In this document: positions 40,603 to 49,138 of the stretch, one piece after another | How the letters are laid out: each line of letters begins with the position of its first letter | Position numbering within the stretch: position 1 is the stretch's first letter | Source: an uncultured Clostridia bacterium | GTDB lineage: Bacteria; Bacillota; Clostridia; Christensenellales; UBA1242 | Length of the DNA stretch: 49,588 nt | Assembly: GCA_944349515.1 (NCBI GenBank) | Contig: CALVNE010000005.1 | Location: 1 to 49,588, forward strand | Reading direction: 5' to 3' | Notes under the pieces: generated by a model | What the model was told of the DNA's origin: nothing | The model's database searches: none | What the model saw: only the letters and a program-made list of their open reading frames with translations | Program-made: the position numbers and the translations under genes

Positions 40603-41871
40603 ATGCAAGAATCAACAGTAAAAGAAAATATGGTTACTCTTGCCATTAAGGTTACAGAAAAAGAGTGGGAAGAAAAGGTGCAGGAGGCTTATGAAAACAC
40701 CAAATCTAAGTTTTCTATCACCGGTTTTAGAAAGGGTCACGCTCCTAGAAAGGTGATTGAAAAGACTTATGGCGATGACATCTTCTTTGAGGACGCCGTT
40801 CAACAAATCGCGTCTGATGAGATGATTGCGTTTGTCACAAAAAATCCTAAAATGGAACCGCTTACCGCACCAAATATCACCAATGTTGTCATGGATAACA
40901 AGGGGGTAAGTTTTGACTTAAGTTTTGAAATTATGCCAGAGTTTAAACTTTGCAAGTACACCGGCTTAGAGTTCAAAAAACTTACCACAAAGGTCTCTGA
41001 CCACGATGTGGAACACGAAATTGAGCACCTTTTAAACGACAACGCCACATATAGTGATGTGGAAAGAGAGGCTAAAAACGGCGACCAAGTGGTGATAGAT
41101 TTCGTTGGCTATGTTGACGGAAAGGCGTTCGACGGCGGTAGGGCAGAAAACTTTCCGCTTGAACTTGGCTCTCACACCTTCATTGGAAACTTTGAAGAGC
41201 AACTTGTGGGCAAAAAGAAGGGCGAAGATGTTAGGGTTGACATAAAATTCCCAGATAACTACGTGGAAAATTTAGCAGGCAAGAGCGGTTACTTCGATGT
41301 TAAAATTAAGGAAGTGCGTGAAAAGAGTTTGCCAACTCTCGATGACAAATTTATCTCTAATGCGACAGAATATGAAACGGTTGAAGAGTATAAAAAACAT
41401 CTCGTGGAACATATTCAATCTATGAAGGAAGATAGGTCAATGGCAAGGTTGAAGGCGGATATCTATGAATATCTTCTTAAAAACACACCTGTTAAGGCAC
41501 CACAGTTTATGGTGGAGCGCGAAGTACATGCCGAAATGCACGAGATTGAAGATAGAGCGAAGAGTTTTGGCATGACAATGCAAGAGTATTTTGACGCTGT
41601 GAAAATGCCTATAGAAGAATATAGAGATATGACAAGAGCGCGTGCTGACCGCTCGATTAGAATGCACTTTATCTTCGAGCAATTCTTTGACGAGCTTAAA
41701 GTTACCGCTTCCGAGGAAGAAATTAGCGCACAAATTGAAAAGATGAAGCTTAGTAATGATGACGAGAGCGCAAGGCTTCAAGCCATTCACATGGTTAAAG
41801 TCAACAAGGTGTTCGACTATCTTTGCAAAAACAACAAACTTGTTGAAGTGGATACTGTGGAAGAACTGTAA
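40603..41871 (+). CDS. tig: Trigger factor (ribosome-bound chaperone/PPIase)
   Basis: 422 residues. The N-terminal ribosome-binding domain carries the signature FSITGFRKGHAPRKVIEK (about 34-51). The FKBP-type prolyl isomerase domain follows (about 150-235; GDQVVIDFVGYVDGKAFDGG, LGSHTFIGNFEEQLVGKKKG), then the helical C-terminal substrate cradle. It binds nascent chains at the exit tunnel. GGGAG precedes the start. The order tig-clpP-clpX is the usual one in bacteria; clpP follows after 44 bases. Confidence 0.97.
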   Translation: MQESTVKENMVTLAIKVTEKEWEEKVQEAYENTKSKFSITGFRKGHAPRKVIEKTYGDDIFFEDAVQQIASDEMIAFVTKNPKMEPLTAPNITNVVMDNKGVSFDLSFEIMPEFKLCKYTGLEFKKLTTKVSDHDVEHEIEHLLNDNATYSDVEREAKNGDQVVIDFVGYVDGKAFDGGRAENFPLELGSHTFIGNFEEQLVGKKKGEDVRVDIKFPDNYVENLAGKSGYFDVKIKEVREKSLPTLDDKFISNATEYETVEEYKKHLVEHIQSMKEDRSMARLKADIYEYLLKNTPVKAPQFMVEREVHAEMHEIEDRAKSFGMTMQEYFDAVKMPIEEYRDMTRARADRSIRMHFIFEQFFDELKVTASEEEISAQIEKMKLSNDDESARLQAIHMVKVNKVFDYLCKNNKLVEVDTVEEL

Positions 41872-41915
41872 ATTAACGAATTTTAGGAGTTATTATAAAT
41901 TTTTAGGAGGTTTTT

Positions 41916-42503
41916 ATGCTTATACCTATGGTTGTTGACCAAACCGGCGCAAATGAAAGGTCTTACGATATCTATTCAAGACTGCTTGAGGACAGGATAA
42001 TCTTCTTGGCGGGCGAAATCACCGACGACTCGGCAAATTCCATTATCGCGCAACTCATCTACCTTGAAGGAAAGAATCCAGACAAGGACATCTTCATTTA
42101 TATCAACAGTCCGGGCGGTTCGGTGAGCGCTGGCATGGCAATTTACGACACTATGAACTACATCAAGTGCGACGTTTCTACAATCTGCGTGGGGCTTGCT
42201 GCGTCAATGGGCGCCTTTCTTCTCTCTAGTGGAGCAAAAGGAAAAAGATTCGCCCTTCCGAACAGTGAAATTATGATTCACCAACCCCTTGGCGGGGCGC
42301 AAGGACAGGCAAGCGACATTGAAATTCAAGCGCGCCACATTCAAAACATAAAGGCAAAACTCAATAAGATTTTGAGCGAGAATACCGGAAAACCGCTTGA
42401 AGTGATTGAAAAGGATACCGACCGCGATAACTACATGACGCCATCCGAAGCCAAGGAATATGGGCTTATTGATAACATCTTTGACACGCGAAAGGCAAAA
42501 TAA
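41916..42503 (+). CDS. clpP: ATP-dependent Clp protease proteolytic subunit
   Basis: 195 residues. Serine protease with Ser97 (GLAASMGAF), His122 ([12 protein letters not shown]) and Asp171 (KDTDRDNY), the same numbers as mature E. coli Clp[25 protein letters not shown] has only a minimal propeptide. It forms the tetradecameric barrel that degrades proteins fed by ClpX. TTTTTAGGAGG lies ideally upstream. A weak AGTGTTT/AAACACT hairpin with T-run follows the stop, possibly reducing read-through to clpX. Confidence 0.98.
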   Translation: MLIPMVVDQTGANERSYDIYSRLLEDRIIFLAGEITDDSANSIIAQLIYLEGKNPDKDIFIYINSPGGSVSAGMAIYDTMNYIKCDVSTICVGLAASMGAFLLSSGAKGKRFALPNSEIMIHQPLGGAQGQASDIEIQARHIQNIKAKLNKILSENTGKPLEVIEKDTDRDNYMTPSEAKEYGLIDNIFDTRKAK

Positions 42504-42683
42504 GTGTTTATGTTCTTTTGTTTTAAAAACACTATTTTTGCTTATAAAGTATATAAAATCGATGCAAAAAAACAATAAGAAGTAGACGGGGAAAAATTGC
42601 AAAAGTATTTAAAAAATTGCTACTATAAGAGTGTAAAAATTGCACTTACAATCATAATATATTAAACGCTTGAAAGGAGTTAT

Positions 42684-43964
42684 ATGAAAGACATTGAAAT
42701 GTACTGCTCTTTTTGTGGTAAGCCACAAAGTAGCGCGAAAAAATTGATTGCAAGCCCTAATGGTGACGCGTATATCTGCGACGACTGCGTTAGGATTTGC
42801 CTTGATATTGTTAAACAAGACAGTTTGAAAATCAAGGTGTATAAGGACCTTGAAATTCCTTCCCCAAAGGAAATTAAAAAACAACTCGACAACTATGTTA
42901 TCGGGCAGGACCAAGCAAAAAAGGTGCTTTCGGTTGCCGTATTCAACCACTATAAAAGGATAAACTATAACAACCACTTAAAACTAGACGGCAAAAAAAA
43001 GAAAAACGAAAGTAATGTGGAACTTGAAAAAAGCAATATTTTAATGATTGGTCCAACAGGTTCGGGAAAGACACTGCTTGTTAAGACGCTTGCTAAAATT
43101 TTGGACGTTCCTTTCGCTGTTGCAGACGCCACCACTTTAACTGAGGCTGGGTATGTTGGCGAGGACGTCGAGAATGTGCTTTTGAAACTTATTCAAAATG
43201 CCGACTATGACATCACGCGCGCCGAAAGAGGCATTATCTACATTGACGAAATTGATAAGATTTCACGAAAAAGCGAAAACCGCTCGATAACTCGCGATGT
43301 TGGCGGAGAGGGCGTGCAACAAGCGCTACTTAAAATCATTGAAAGCACAATTGCTTCCGTTCCACCTCAGGGCGGAAGAAAACACCCTCATCAAGAGATG
43401 ATTCAAATCGACACAACAAATATCCTGTTTATCTGCGGGGGCGCGTTTGTTGGGCTTGACGATATTATCTATAAAAGAATGGCGTCGTCGGCGCTTGGCT
43501 TTAATGCGGAGATTAAGAATTCCTCTGAGAGAGCGAAAATTAACTACTCGCAAGATGTTCAGCCAGATGACCTTATTAAATTTGGGCTTATCCCAGAATT
43601 TGTGGGCAGACTTCCAATAATAACCGGGCTTGATAACCTTGACGCAACCGCGCTTGAAAAGATTTTGGTGGAGCCAAAGAACAGTTTGATAAAGCAATAC
43701 ACCGAACTCTTTAAAATGGACGGCTTTGAACTTGAATTTGACAAGGATGCCATTGGTTATGTTGCAAGTAAAGCGCTGGAACTTAAAACCGGCGCGCGTG
43801 GCATTAGAACAATCATGGAAACAAGAATGACCGAACTTATGTACGACTTGCCGGACCCGAAAGTCTATGAAAAGGTGATTATCACTAAGGACTTCATGGA
43901 AAAAGGCAGTGCGCCTACTTTAATTAAGCGCGCGGAAGTGGAGCCTAAAGAAAACGCTGGGTAA
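42684..43964 (+). CDS. clpX: ATP-dependent Clp protease ATP-binding subunit ClpX
   Basis: 426 residues. The N-terminal zinc-binding domain uses CSFCGKP and CDDCVRIC. The AAA+ domain has Walker [17 protein letters not shown], the pore loop GYVGED, Walker [14 protein letters not shown] and [15 protein letters not shown]; the C-terminal small domain includes [20 protein letters not shown]. The ClpP-docking loop, usually IGF, reads LGF ([11 protein letters not shown]). It unfolds tagged substrates and passes them to ClpP. GAAAGGAG precedes the start. A GC-rich palindromic element follows the stop. Confidence 0.98.
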   Translation: MKDIEMYCSFCGKPQSSAKKLIASPNGDAYICDDCVRICLDIVKQDSLKIKVYKDLEIPSPKEIKKQLDNYVIGQDQAKKVLSVAVFNHYKRINYNNHLKLDGKKKKNESNVELEKSNILMIGPTGSGKTLLVKTLAKILDVPFAVADATTLTEAGYVGEDVENVLLKLIQNADYDITRAERGIIYIDEIDKISRKSENRSITRDVGGEGVQQALLKIIESTIASVPPQGGRKHPHQEMIQIDTTNILFICGGAFVGLDDIIYKRMASSALGFNAEIKNSSERAKINYSQDVQPDDLIKFGLIPEFVGRLPIITGLDNLDATALEKILVEPKNSLIKQYTELFKMDGFELEFDKDAIGYVASKALELKTGARGIRTIMETRMTELMYDLPDPKVYEKVIITKDFMEKGSAPTLIKRAEVEPKENAG

Positions 43965-43968
43965 GAGG

Positions 43969-44091
43969 GGCGGGCGAAAGGCGCCCCGCGCTGGGGGCGC
44001 TGGCACGCCGTGAGGCGTGCAGAAAATTTCGTGCGAGCGGGGCATGAAAATTTGCGCTCACACTTTTTCGAAATTTTCTCTTTCGCCCGCC
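43969..44091 (+). repeat. GC-rich nested palindromic element after clpX
   Basis: GGCGGGCGAAAG (43969-43980) is a perfect 12-bp complement of CTTTCGCCCGCC (44080-44091). Just inside, AGAAAATTTCG (44021-44031) is a perfect 11-bp complement of CGAAATTTTCT (44069-44079). The 5' side additionally carries two GC-rich hairpins, GCGCCCCGCGCTGGGGGCGC (43981-44000) and GGCACGCC...GGCGTGC, and the apex pairs GTGCGAGCG with CGCTCACAC. It begins 4 bases after the clpX stop and is far more GC-rich than its surroundings. A mobile palindrome or structured RNA is likely. It is not a normal terminator because no T-run follows. Confidence 0.75.
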
Positions 44092-44320
44092 GAAGCGAGA
44101 TAGCCTTTTCTTATAAAAATCACACAAAAGCGCGAAGTTACTAAATTATAAAATAACGAAAAACGCCGAGGCGACCTTCAAAGTTTATCGGTTTTAACTT
44201 AACATAAAAAATTGCGCTAAGGCGTTATGGTTGCAAATTAAACAACGCCTTGTTAAAACTTGTAAAAATTAACCAAAATCCCAAATTTTTTAAAAATAAT
44301 GAAAAAAATTTGAAAAATAG

Positions 44321-44349
44321 TTGACATATATTTTGCTATGTGCTATAAT
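44321..44349 (+). promoter_or_regulatory. Perfect consensus promoter of the infC operon
   Basis: TTGACA (44321-44326), a 17-base spacer and TATAAT (44344-44349), an exact match to the sigma-A consensus, as expected for a ribosomal protein operon. Confidence 0.9.
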
Positions 44350-44355
44350 CTTAGG

Positions 44356-44500
44356 CGTATGAAAGTAGAAGTTCCCTTCTCACCTATCGAATTTTGTTTT
44401 GATTAGGTTTTCAAAATTTAATAGACATTTTCACATTTCAAATGGTGTGTGTTATTAATTTTGGTGGGGAGCATTCTTTCTACCAAAATTTTTTTAAAGG
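44356..44500 (+). promoter_or_regulatory. infC leader with transcription attenuator (L20-leader-like)
   Basis: The leader begins with a small hairpin (AGAAG-TTCC-CTTCT region) and ends in a 15-bp hairpin (44457-44471 with 44476-44490, loop CATT, several G-U pairs) followed by a seven-T run directly before the infC ribosome binding site. This layout fits the Bacillota infC-rpmI-rplT leader, in which L20 binding promotes premature termination. The L20-binding structure itself was not matched base by base. Confidence 0.7.
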
Positions 44501-44511
44501 AGATTACGACA

Positions 44512-45027
44512 ATTTTTAAAGAACAATTAATTAACGAACAAATCACCGCAAGAGAAGTCCGCTTGATAGGAATGGATGGTGAACAACTCGGCGTTATGCC
44601 TATTGAAAAAGCAAGGCAGATAGCCGACAATGAAGGCTTAGACCTTGTGCTTATGAGCGGAAATTCAAGCCCTGCGGTTTGCAAAATCATGGACTATGGC
44701 AAGTATCGCTTTGATAGCATTAAGCGTGAAAAAGAACTCAAGAAAAACCAAAAAATTATAGAACTTAAAGAAATTCAACTCACAATTCGTATCGACCAAT
44801 ATCACATCAACTTTAAACTTAAAAACGCGCAAAAGATACTGCAAGACGGTGACAAAGTTAAGGTTTCTTTAAGAATGAGGGGACGCGAACAAGCGTACGC
44901 CAAAAATGCCGTTGAAGTGGTGGAGAATTTTGTGAATGCGCTAAGTGAGTTCGGCTCAGTCGACAAAAAACCAGAAATTGTGGGACGAAATGTCATTGTT
45001 GTAATCAACCCGAAAAAGACAAAATAA
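44512..45027 (+). CDS. infC: Translation initiation factor IF-3
   Basis: About 171 residues. The N-terminal domain is LINEQITAREVRLIGMDGEQLGV, followed by the linker and KRIKE-like helix, and the C-terminal domain has IELKEIQLTIRIDQYHINFK and KVSLRMRGREQAYAKN. AAAGGAG lies 9 bases before an ATT codon at 44512, and no ATG or GTG fits that site. IF-3 is thus probably started from ATT, as in E. coli, where the rare start lets IF-3 repress its own translation. Frames reading further upstream run into the attenuator. rpmI follows after 13 bases. Confidence 0.95.
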   Translation: MFKEQLINEQITAREVRLIGMDGEQLGVMPIEKARQIADNEGLDLVLMSGNSSPAVCKIMDYGKYRFDSIKREKELKKNQKIIELKEIQLTIRIDQYHINFKLKNAQKILQDGDKVKVSLRMRGREQAYAKNAVEVVENFVNALSEFGSVDKKPEIVGRNVIVVINPKKTK

Positions 45028-45040
45028 AAGGAGAAAAGTT

Positions 45041-45235
45041 ATGCCTAAGCAAAAAACACACAGTGGTGCAAAAAAACGCTTTTCACTCACTGCAACAGGA
45101 AAGGTTAAGTACGCAAGACCGGGCAAAGGTCACTTCTTAACCGTAAAAAACAAAAATCGCAAGAGAAAACTCAGAGAGAGGTCTTACATTCAAGGCAAAA
45201 ATGCCAAGAACATCAAGACGCTTATCTGCGAGTAA
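45041..45235 (+). CDS. rpmI: 50S ribosomal protein L35
   Basis: 64 residues, the standard length. Very basic; MPKQKTHSGAKKRFSLTATG and the central RKRKLRERS are family hallmarks. Member of the large ribosomal subunit. AAAGGAG precedes the start. Lies between infC and rplT as in most Bacillota, and shares their attenuated transcript. Confidence 0.98.
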   Translation: MPKQKTHSGAKKRFSLTATGKVKYARPGKGHFLTVKNKNRKRKLRERSYIQGKNAKNIKTLICE

Positions 45236-45247
45236 TGGAGGGAAAGC

Positions 45248-45595
45248 ATGAGAATTAAAAGAGGCGTTAATGCCGTTAAAAAGCGTAGAAAAATCTTAAA
45301 GTCCGCTAAAGGATACTTTGGCGCAAAGAGCAAACTTTATAGAACCGCGCGTGAACAGGTGATGAAGTCTGGTCAGTATTCCTATATTGGCAGAAAACAA
45401 AAGAAGAGAGATTTTCGCGCTCTTTGGATAACAAGAATCAACGCTGCTTGCCACCAAAACGATATCTCTTATTCGAGATTTATCGCAGGACTTAAGAAAG
45501 CAAATGTTTCGCTAAATAGGAAGGTGCTTGCAGATATCGCCGTACGCGAACCAGAAACTTTCGCTAAACTTGTTGAAACAGCGAAGAAGGCTTAA
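45248..45595 (+). CDS. rplT: 50S ribosomal protein L20
   Basis: 115 residues. [21 protein letters not shown] and [24 protein letters not shown] are typical; the extended basic N-terminus threads into 23S rRNA. In Bacillus, L20 also binds the infC leader and represses the operon, consistent with the attenuator upstream. ATGGAGGGAAAGC precedes the start. The stop codon overlaps the start of the methyltransferase gene (TAATG). Confidence 0.98.
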   Translation: MRIKRGVNAVKKRRKILKSAKGYFGAKSKLYRTAREQVMKSGQYSYIGRKQKKRDFRALWITRINAACHQNDISYSRFIAGLKKANVSLNRKVLADIAVREPETFAKLVETAKKA

Positions 45596-46317
45596 TGGAA
45601 AGGGCAAATAGAGAGTTAATTTCCACACTTAAAAAGCAAAAACGAGATAAGTCTTTGCTTTTTTTGGATAATGTTAAAATTATTAAGGACGCACTTAATA
45701 AAATTGAGGTGATTTTAATTTTAACATCAAGCGAGCAAGTGCCCTTTGAAGAAAACAATTTTAAAATTTACAAAACAGAACACAAGGTAATTGAAATGTT
45801 GTCGGACTCCGTCACTCCGCAATGCGTGCTGTGCGTGGCGAAATTCAAAAAACAACCGCTTTTTGTGCCGAAAGGGAATTTTTTGGTGCTAGACTCTCTT
45901 CAAGACCCCGGCAATGTGGGTACGCTTATCCGCACATCGGTTGCCTGTGGGTTCGAAGCGGTGTTTTTATTAGATTCCGTTCATATCACAAATTCCAAAC
46001 TTATCAGAAGTTCGGTGGGCGCCGTTTTTAGCCAAAATCTTTTTGAAATGACGAAGGACGAATTTGTTGAATTTGTTAAGAGCAACAACTTGAAACTTGC
46101 AAAATGCGATATGAACGGCGAAAATGTTTTCACGAAAAGTTTTAACGAAAATATCGGCATTGTGGTTGGCAATGAGGGCCAGGGCGTCAGTAAGGAGTTG
46201 GCAAAACTCTGCGAAATTACCCTTTCCATTCCTATGAAGGGGGATATTGAAAGTTTGAACGCCGGCGTCAGCGGTTCAATTATAATGTATCAAATTGCAA
46301 AAGTTAATTTAATTTAG
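45595..46317 (+). CDS. TrmH/SpoU-family RNA 2'-O-methyltransferase
   Basis: 240 residues. An N-terminal substrate-binding domain (1-95) precedes the knotted SPOUT domain with motif 1 [17 protein letters not shown], motif 2 [16 protein letters not shown] and motif 3 [20 protein letters not shown]. It methylates a ribose in rRNA or tRNA using SAM; the exact target cannot be told (related to RlmB and TsnR/AviRb). Its start overlaps the rplT stop (TAATG), so translation is probably coupled; no separate ribosome binding site is obvious. Confidence 0.93.
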   Translation: MERANRELISTLKKQKRDKSLLFLDNVKIIKDALNKIEVILILTSSEQVPFEENNFKIYKTEHKVIEMLSDSVTPQCVLCVAKFKKQPLFVPKGNFLVLDSLQDPGNVGTLIRTSVACGFEAVFLLDSVHITNSKLIRSSVGAVFSQNLFEMTKDEFVEFVKSNNLKLAKCDMNGENVFTKSFNENIGIVVGNEGQGVSKELAKLCEITLSIPMKGDIESLNAGVSGSIIMYQIAKVNLI

Positions 46318-46328
46318 GAGGTGTTTAT

Positions 46329-47045
46329 ATGTCAGGTCACTCAAAATGGCACAATATTCAAGCGCGCAAGGGCAAGTCTGATGCCGCGCGTGGCAAAATC
46401 TTCACAAAAATAGGTCGCGAAATTGCGGTTTGTGTTAAGGCTGGTGGACCTGACCCGAACACCAACAGCAAACTTCGTGATATCATCGCCAAGGCTAAAC
46501 AAAATAATATGCCAAACGACAACATCGAACGCTCGATAAAGAAGGCGTCCGGCGAACTGAGTGGAATTAACTACGAGGCGATAACCTACGAAGGCTACGG
46601 CGTGGGCGGTTCCGCGGTCATTGTGGAATGCTTGACCGATAATAAAAATAGAACCGCGGGCGATGTTCGTCATGCGTTCGATAAGCACGGCGGAAGTTTG
46701 GGGTCGTCCAACTGCGTATCCTACCTATTCAACCGCAAGGGCATTGTTATCGTTGCCGACGTAAAGGATGTGGACGCGCTGATGATGGACGCACTCGATG
46801 CGGGCGCAGTGGATTTAATAGAGGACGACGATGTTGTGCAAGTCATAACAGAACCAAATGCCCATGTTCAAATGGAGGAGGCGCTAACTAAGAAGGGCTA
46901 TAATGTGGTATCCGCGAACACCGAACTTGTGCCGGATAACTATGTTGACCTCAGCGAGGAGCAACTTGCAAAATTCAACCGCATGATTGATGCGCTTGAA
47001 GATTTGGACGATGTGCAAGAGGTCTTTCATAATGTGAATTTATAA
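46329..47045 (+). CDS. YebC/PmpR-family protein (TACO1-like)
   Basis: 238 residues, standard length. [42 protein letters not shown] and [19 protein letters not shown] are diagnostic. Family members have been described as transcription regulators and as translation factors that relieve ribosome stalling on proline-rich stretches; the latter would fit this translation operon. TTAGGAGG precedes the start and a terminator follows. Confidence 0.96.
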   Translation: MSGHSKWHNIQARKGKSDAARGKIFTKIGREIAVCVKAGGPDPNTNSKLRDIIAKAKQNNMPNDNIERSIKKASGELSGINYEAITYEGYGVGGSAVIVECLTDNKNRTAGDVRHAFDKHGGSLGSSNCVSYLFNRKGIVIVADVKDVDALMMDALDAGAVDLIEDDDVVQVITEPNAHVQMEEALTKKGYNVVSANTELVPDNYVDLSEEQLAKFNRMIDALEDLDDVQEVFHNVNL

Positions 47046-47048
47046 ACC

Positions 47049-47085
47049 ATAAAAGGCAGATTTTGTAGTCTGCTTTTTTCTTTTA
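47049..47085 (+). terminator. Terminator of the infC-yebC operon
   Basis: AAAAGGCAGA pairs with TCTGCTTTT (one bulged G) and is followed by a T-run, 4 bases after the yebC stop. Confidence 0.85.
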
Positions 47086-47433
47086 TGTAAAAACATTAGG
47101 TTTATTTGTATTTATTAGAAAATATCATCAAATTTTTTCATATATATCAAAAGTCCTCATTAAATTATCTTTGAATTTTAAATTCCAGACCATTATTTTA
47201 TATATTTGTCTAAAAATGTTTGGTGAGTTTTTTAAAAAATGCTATAATGATAAAGATTTTATGCTTGCCACGTGTTTTGCGTCTTGAAATTTTGAATGAC
47301 TAAATTAAGGACCAACCAAAAGTGCTAGCGAATGTGGTTATTGAAAATCTTTGATACATCTTATCAAATATATAGGCGCATTTTATGGCAAGAAATGATA
47401 TTGATTTAAATTGTTTTTTAGAGCGGAGGAAGT
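47086..47433 (+). promoter_or_regulatory. Spacer with comM promoter
   Basis: No gene is present in this AT-rich stretch. A promoter-like pair, TTGGTG (47220-47225), 17 bases and a perfect TATAAT (47243-47248), would give a leader of about 180 bases to comM. No conserved RNA structure was recognised in the leader. Confidence 0.5.
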
Positions 47434-48975
47434 ATGTTATCTAAGTTGCAGAGTTTTGGTTTGACGGGTATAGACGGGTTTTTGGTGGAAATTGAAACGG
47501 ATATTGTGAGCGGACTTCCTCACATTGACCTTGTGGGCTTAGGCGACACAGCAGTTAAAGAGGCAAAGGAGCGCGTAAAATCGGCGATAAGGAACAGCGC
47601 GTTTGAATATCCTTTAAAGCACTACACCATTAATCTTGCGCCGGCGGATATCAAAAAAGAGGGACCAATTTATGACCTTGGCATTGCTGTTGGCATTCTG
47701 TCCGCTTCAGAGCAGGTGATATTTAAAGATTATAAAGATTACATATTTTTAGGTGAACTATCGCTGGACGGGCGGATAAAAAAGGTGAGAGGTGTCTTGC
47801 CTATGCTCATTTCGGCAAGGGCGCTTGGCTACAACAAGTTTATCATTCCTAAAGAAAACGCCAAAGAGGCTAGTTTCATTTCCAACATCACTTGCTATGC
47901 CTTTGATAACCTAAAAGAGGTTATAGCATTTTTGAATAAGGAAGTGGATAGAGAGGCGTTTAGGGTTAGCGCCATGAGTTTTGAGGAAATAAGCCTTCAA
48001 AACTCCAATAAACTTGATTTTGAAAATGTGAAAGGGCAACAAATGGCAAAGCGCGCTCTTGAAATTGCGGCAGCGGGCGGGCATAACGTGCTTATGATTG
48101 GACCGCCGGGAAGCGGAAAGAGTATGCTTGCCAAGTGCTTTTCGGGGATACTGCCAAATCTCACCTTTGAAGAGGCGTTAGAGGTGACGAAAATTCACTC
48201 CGTCGCGGGCGAACTTGACCTTAAGCAAGGAATAATCACCGAGCGTCCCTTCCGCACTCCTCACCACACTGCAACGGCGATAAGTCTGACGGGTGGTGGT
48301 GTGCATAGCAAGCCGGGCGAAATAAGTTTGGCGCATAACGGCGTGCTTTTCCTTGACGAATTTCCGGAATATTCGCGTCACCTTATTGAAACCTTGCGTC
48401 AGCCGTTAGAGGACGGATACATCACCGTGGCGCGCGCTCAGCAGACGATAACCTATCCCGCTTCTTTCACCCTCATTGCATCCATGAATCCGTGTCCGTG
48501 TGGCAATTATGGCTCTAAGGATAGGGAATGCACCTGTTCTCCGACGCAAATACACAGATATCTTGCCAAACTTTCGGGACCTATCATGGATAGAATTGAC
48601 ATTCATGTGGAGGTGGATAATATCACATACAAGGAACTTAACGACGAAAACAAGGAAGAGCCAACGGCAAAGATAAAGGAACGCGTGGATAAAGCGCGCG
48701 CCGTGCAACTTGAAAGGTTTAAGGGAAGCAAGGTGTTCAGTAACGCCAAAATGAGCGTGCCACAAACGAAGAAGTTCTGCAAACTTTCGCCGGAGTGCCA
48801 AAAACTTATGGAAAGCGCCTTTACCAATTTAAAACTAAGCGCCCGCGCGCACGATAGAATTTTGAAGGTGGCAAGAACGATAGCCGACCTTGCGGGCGAG
48901 GAGGACATTAAGCCAGAACACATCGCCGAGGCGGTTTCTTACCGGGGACTGGATAGGAAATATTTTTCACTATAA
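47434..48975 (+). CDS. comM: YifB/ComM-family Mg-chelatase-like AAA+ ATPase
   Basis: 513 residues. The N-terminal Lon-protease-like/S5-fold domain has LVEIETDIVSGLPHIDLVGL and NLAPADIKKEGPIYDLGIAV. The AAA+ Mg-chelatase domain has Walker A MIGPPGSGKSMLAKCF, Walker B VLFLDEFPEYSRH and FRTPHHTATAISLTGGG. The Cys cluster NPCPCGNYGSKDRECTCSP and the C-terminal helical domain GLDRKYFSL are typical. Related ComM acts as a helicase driving branch migration during natural transformation; the role in this organism is inferred. GCGGAGG precedes the start. A structured repeat starts at the stop codon. Confidence 0.94.
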   Translation: MLSKLQSFGLTGIDGFLVEIETDIVSGLPHIDLVGLGDTAVKEAKERVKSAIRNSAFEYPLKHYTINLAPADIKKEGPIYDLGIAVGILSASEQVIFKDYKDYIFLGELSLDGRIKKVRGVLPMLISARALGYNKFIIPKENAKEASFISNITCYAFDNLKEVIAFLNKEVDREAFRVSAMSFEEISLQNSNKLDFENVKGQQMAKRALEIAAAGGHNVLMIGPPGSGKSMLAKCFSGILPNLTFEEALEVTKIHSVAGELDLKQGIITERPFRTPHHTATAISLTGGGVHSKPGEISLAHNGVLFLDEFPEYSRHLIETLRQPLEDGYITVARAQQTITYPASFTLIASMNPCPCGNYGSKDRECTCSPTQIHRYLAKLSGPIMDRIDIHVEVDNITYKELNDENKEEPTAKIKERVDKARAVQLERFKGSKVFSNAKMSVPQTKKFCKLSPECQKLMESAFTNLKLSARAHDRILKVARTIADLAGEEDIKPEHIAEAVSYRGLDRKYFSL

Positions 48976-49138
48976 GGACAGACACCAACTGCGCTTAACG
49001 CCGACACGAAAAGTAAACTTTTCTAACGGCTACTCCGTTGGTTTCTCCGCCTTGTCCTCTTCCCTGTAGGTGATTTTCGATTTCTGCGCACCGGGCAAAG
49101 CCCTTCCCCTCGCAAAATCGAAAATTGATTTAGAATGC
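48975..49138 (+). repeat. Structured dispersed element, copy B (after comM)
   Basis: Closely matches copy A at 37604 over about 160 bases, again starting at the stop codon of a gene (its AGGACAGACACC shares the final A of the comM stop). Hairpins are GAAAAG-TAAA-CTTTTC, AACGG/CCGTT and GATTTTCGATTT with AAATCGAAAATTG around CACCGGGCAAAGCCC. Compared with copy A, T-A pairs in both AT stems become C-G pairs on both sides. It leads without a break into a second repeat family that runs to the end of the window. Confidence 0.78.
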
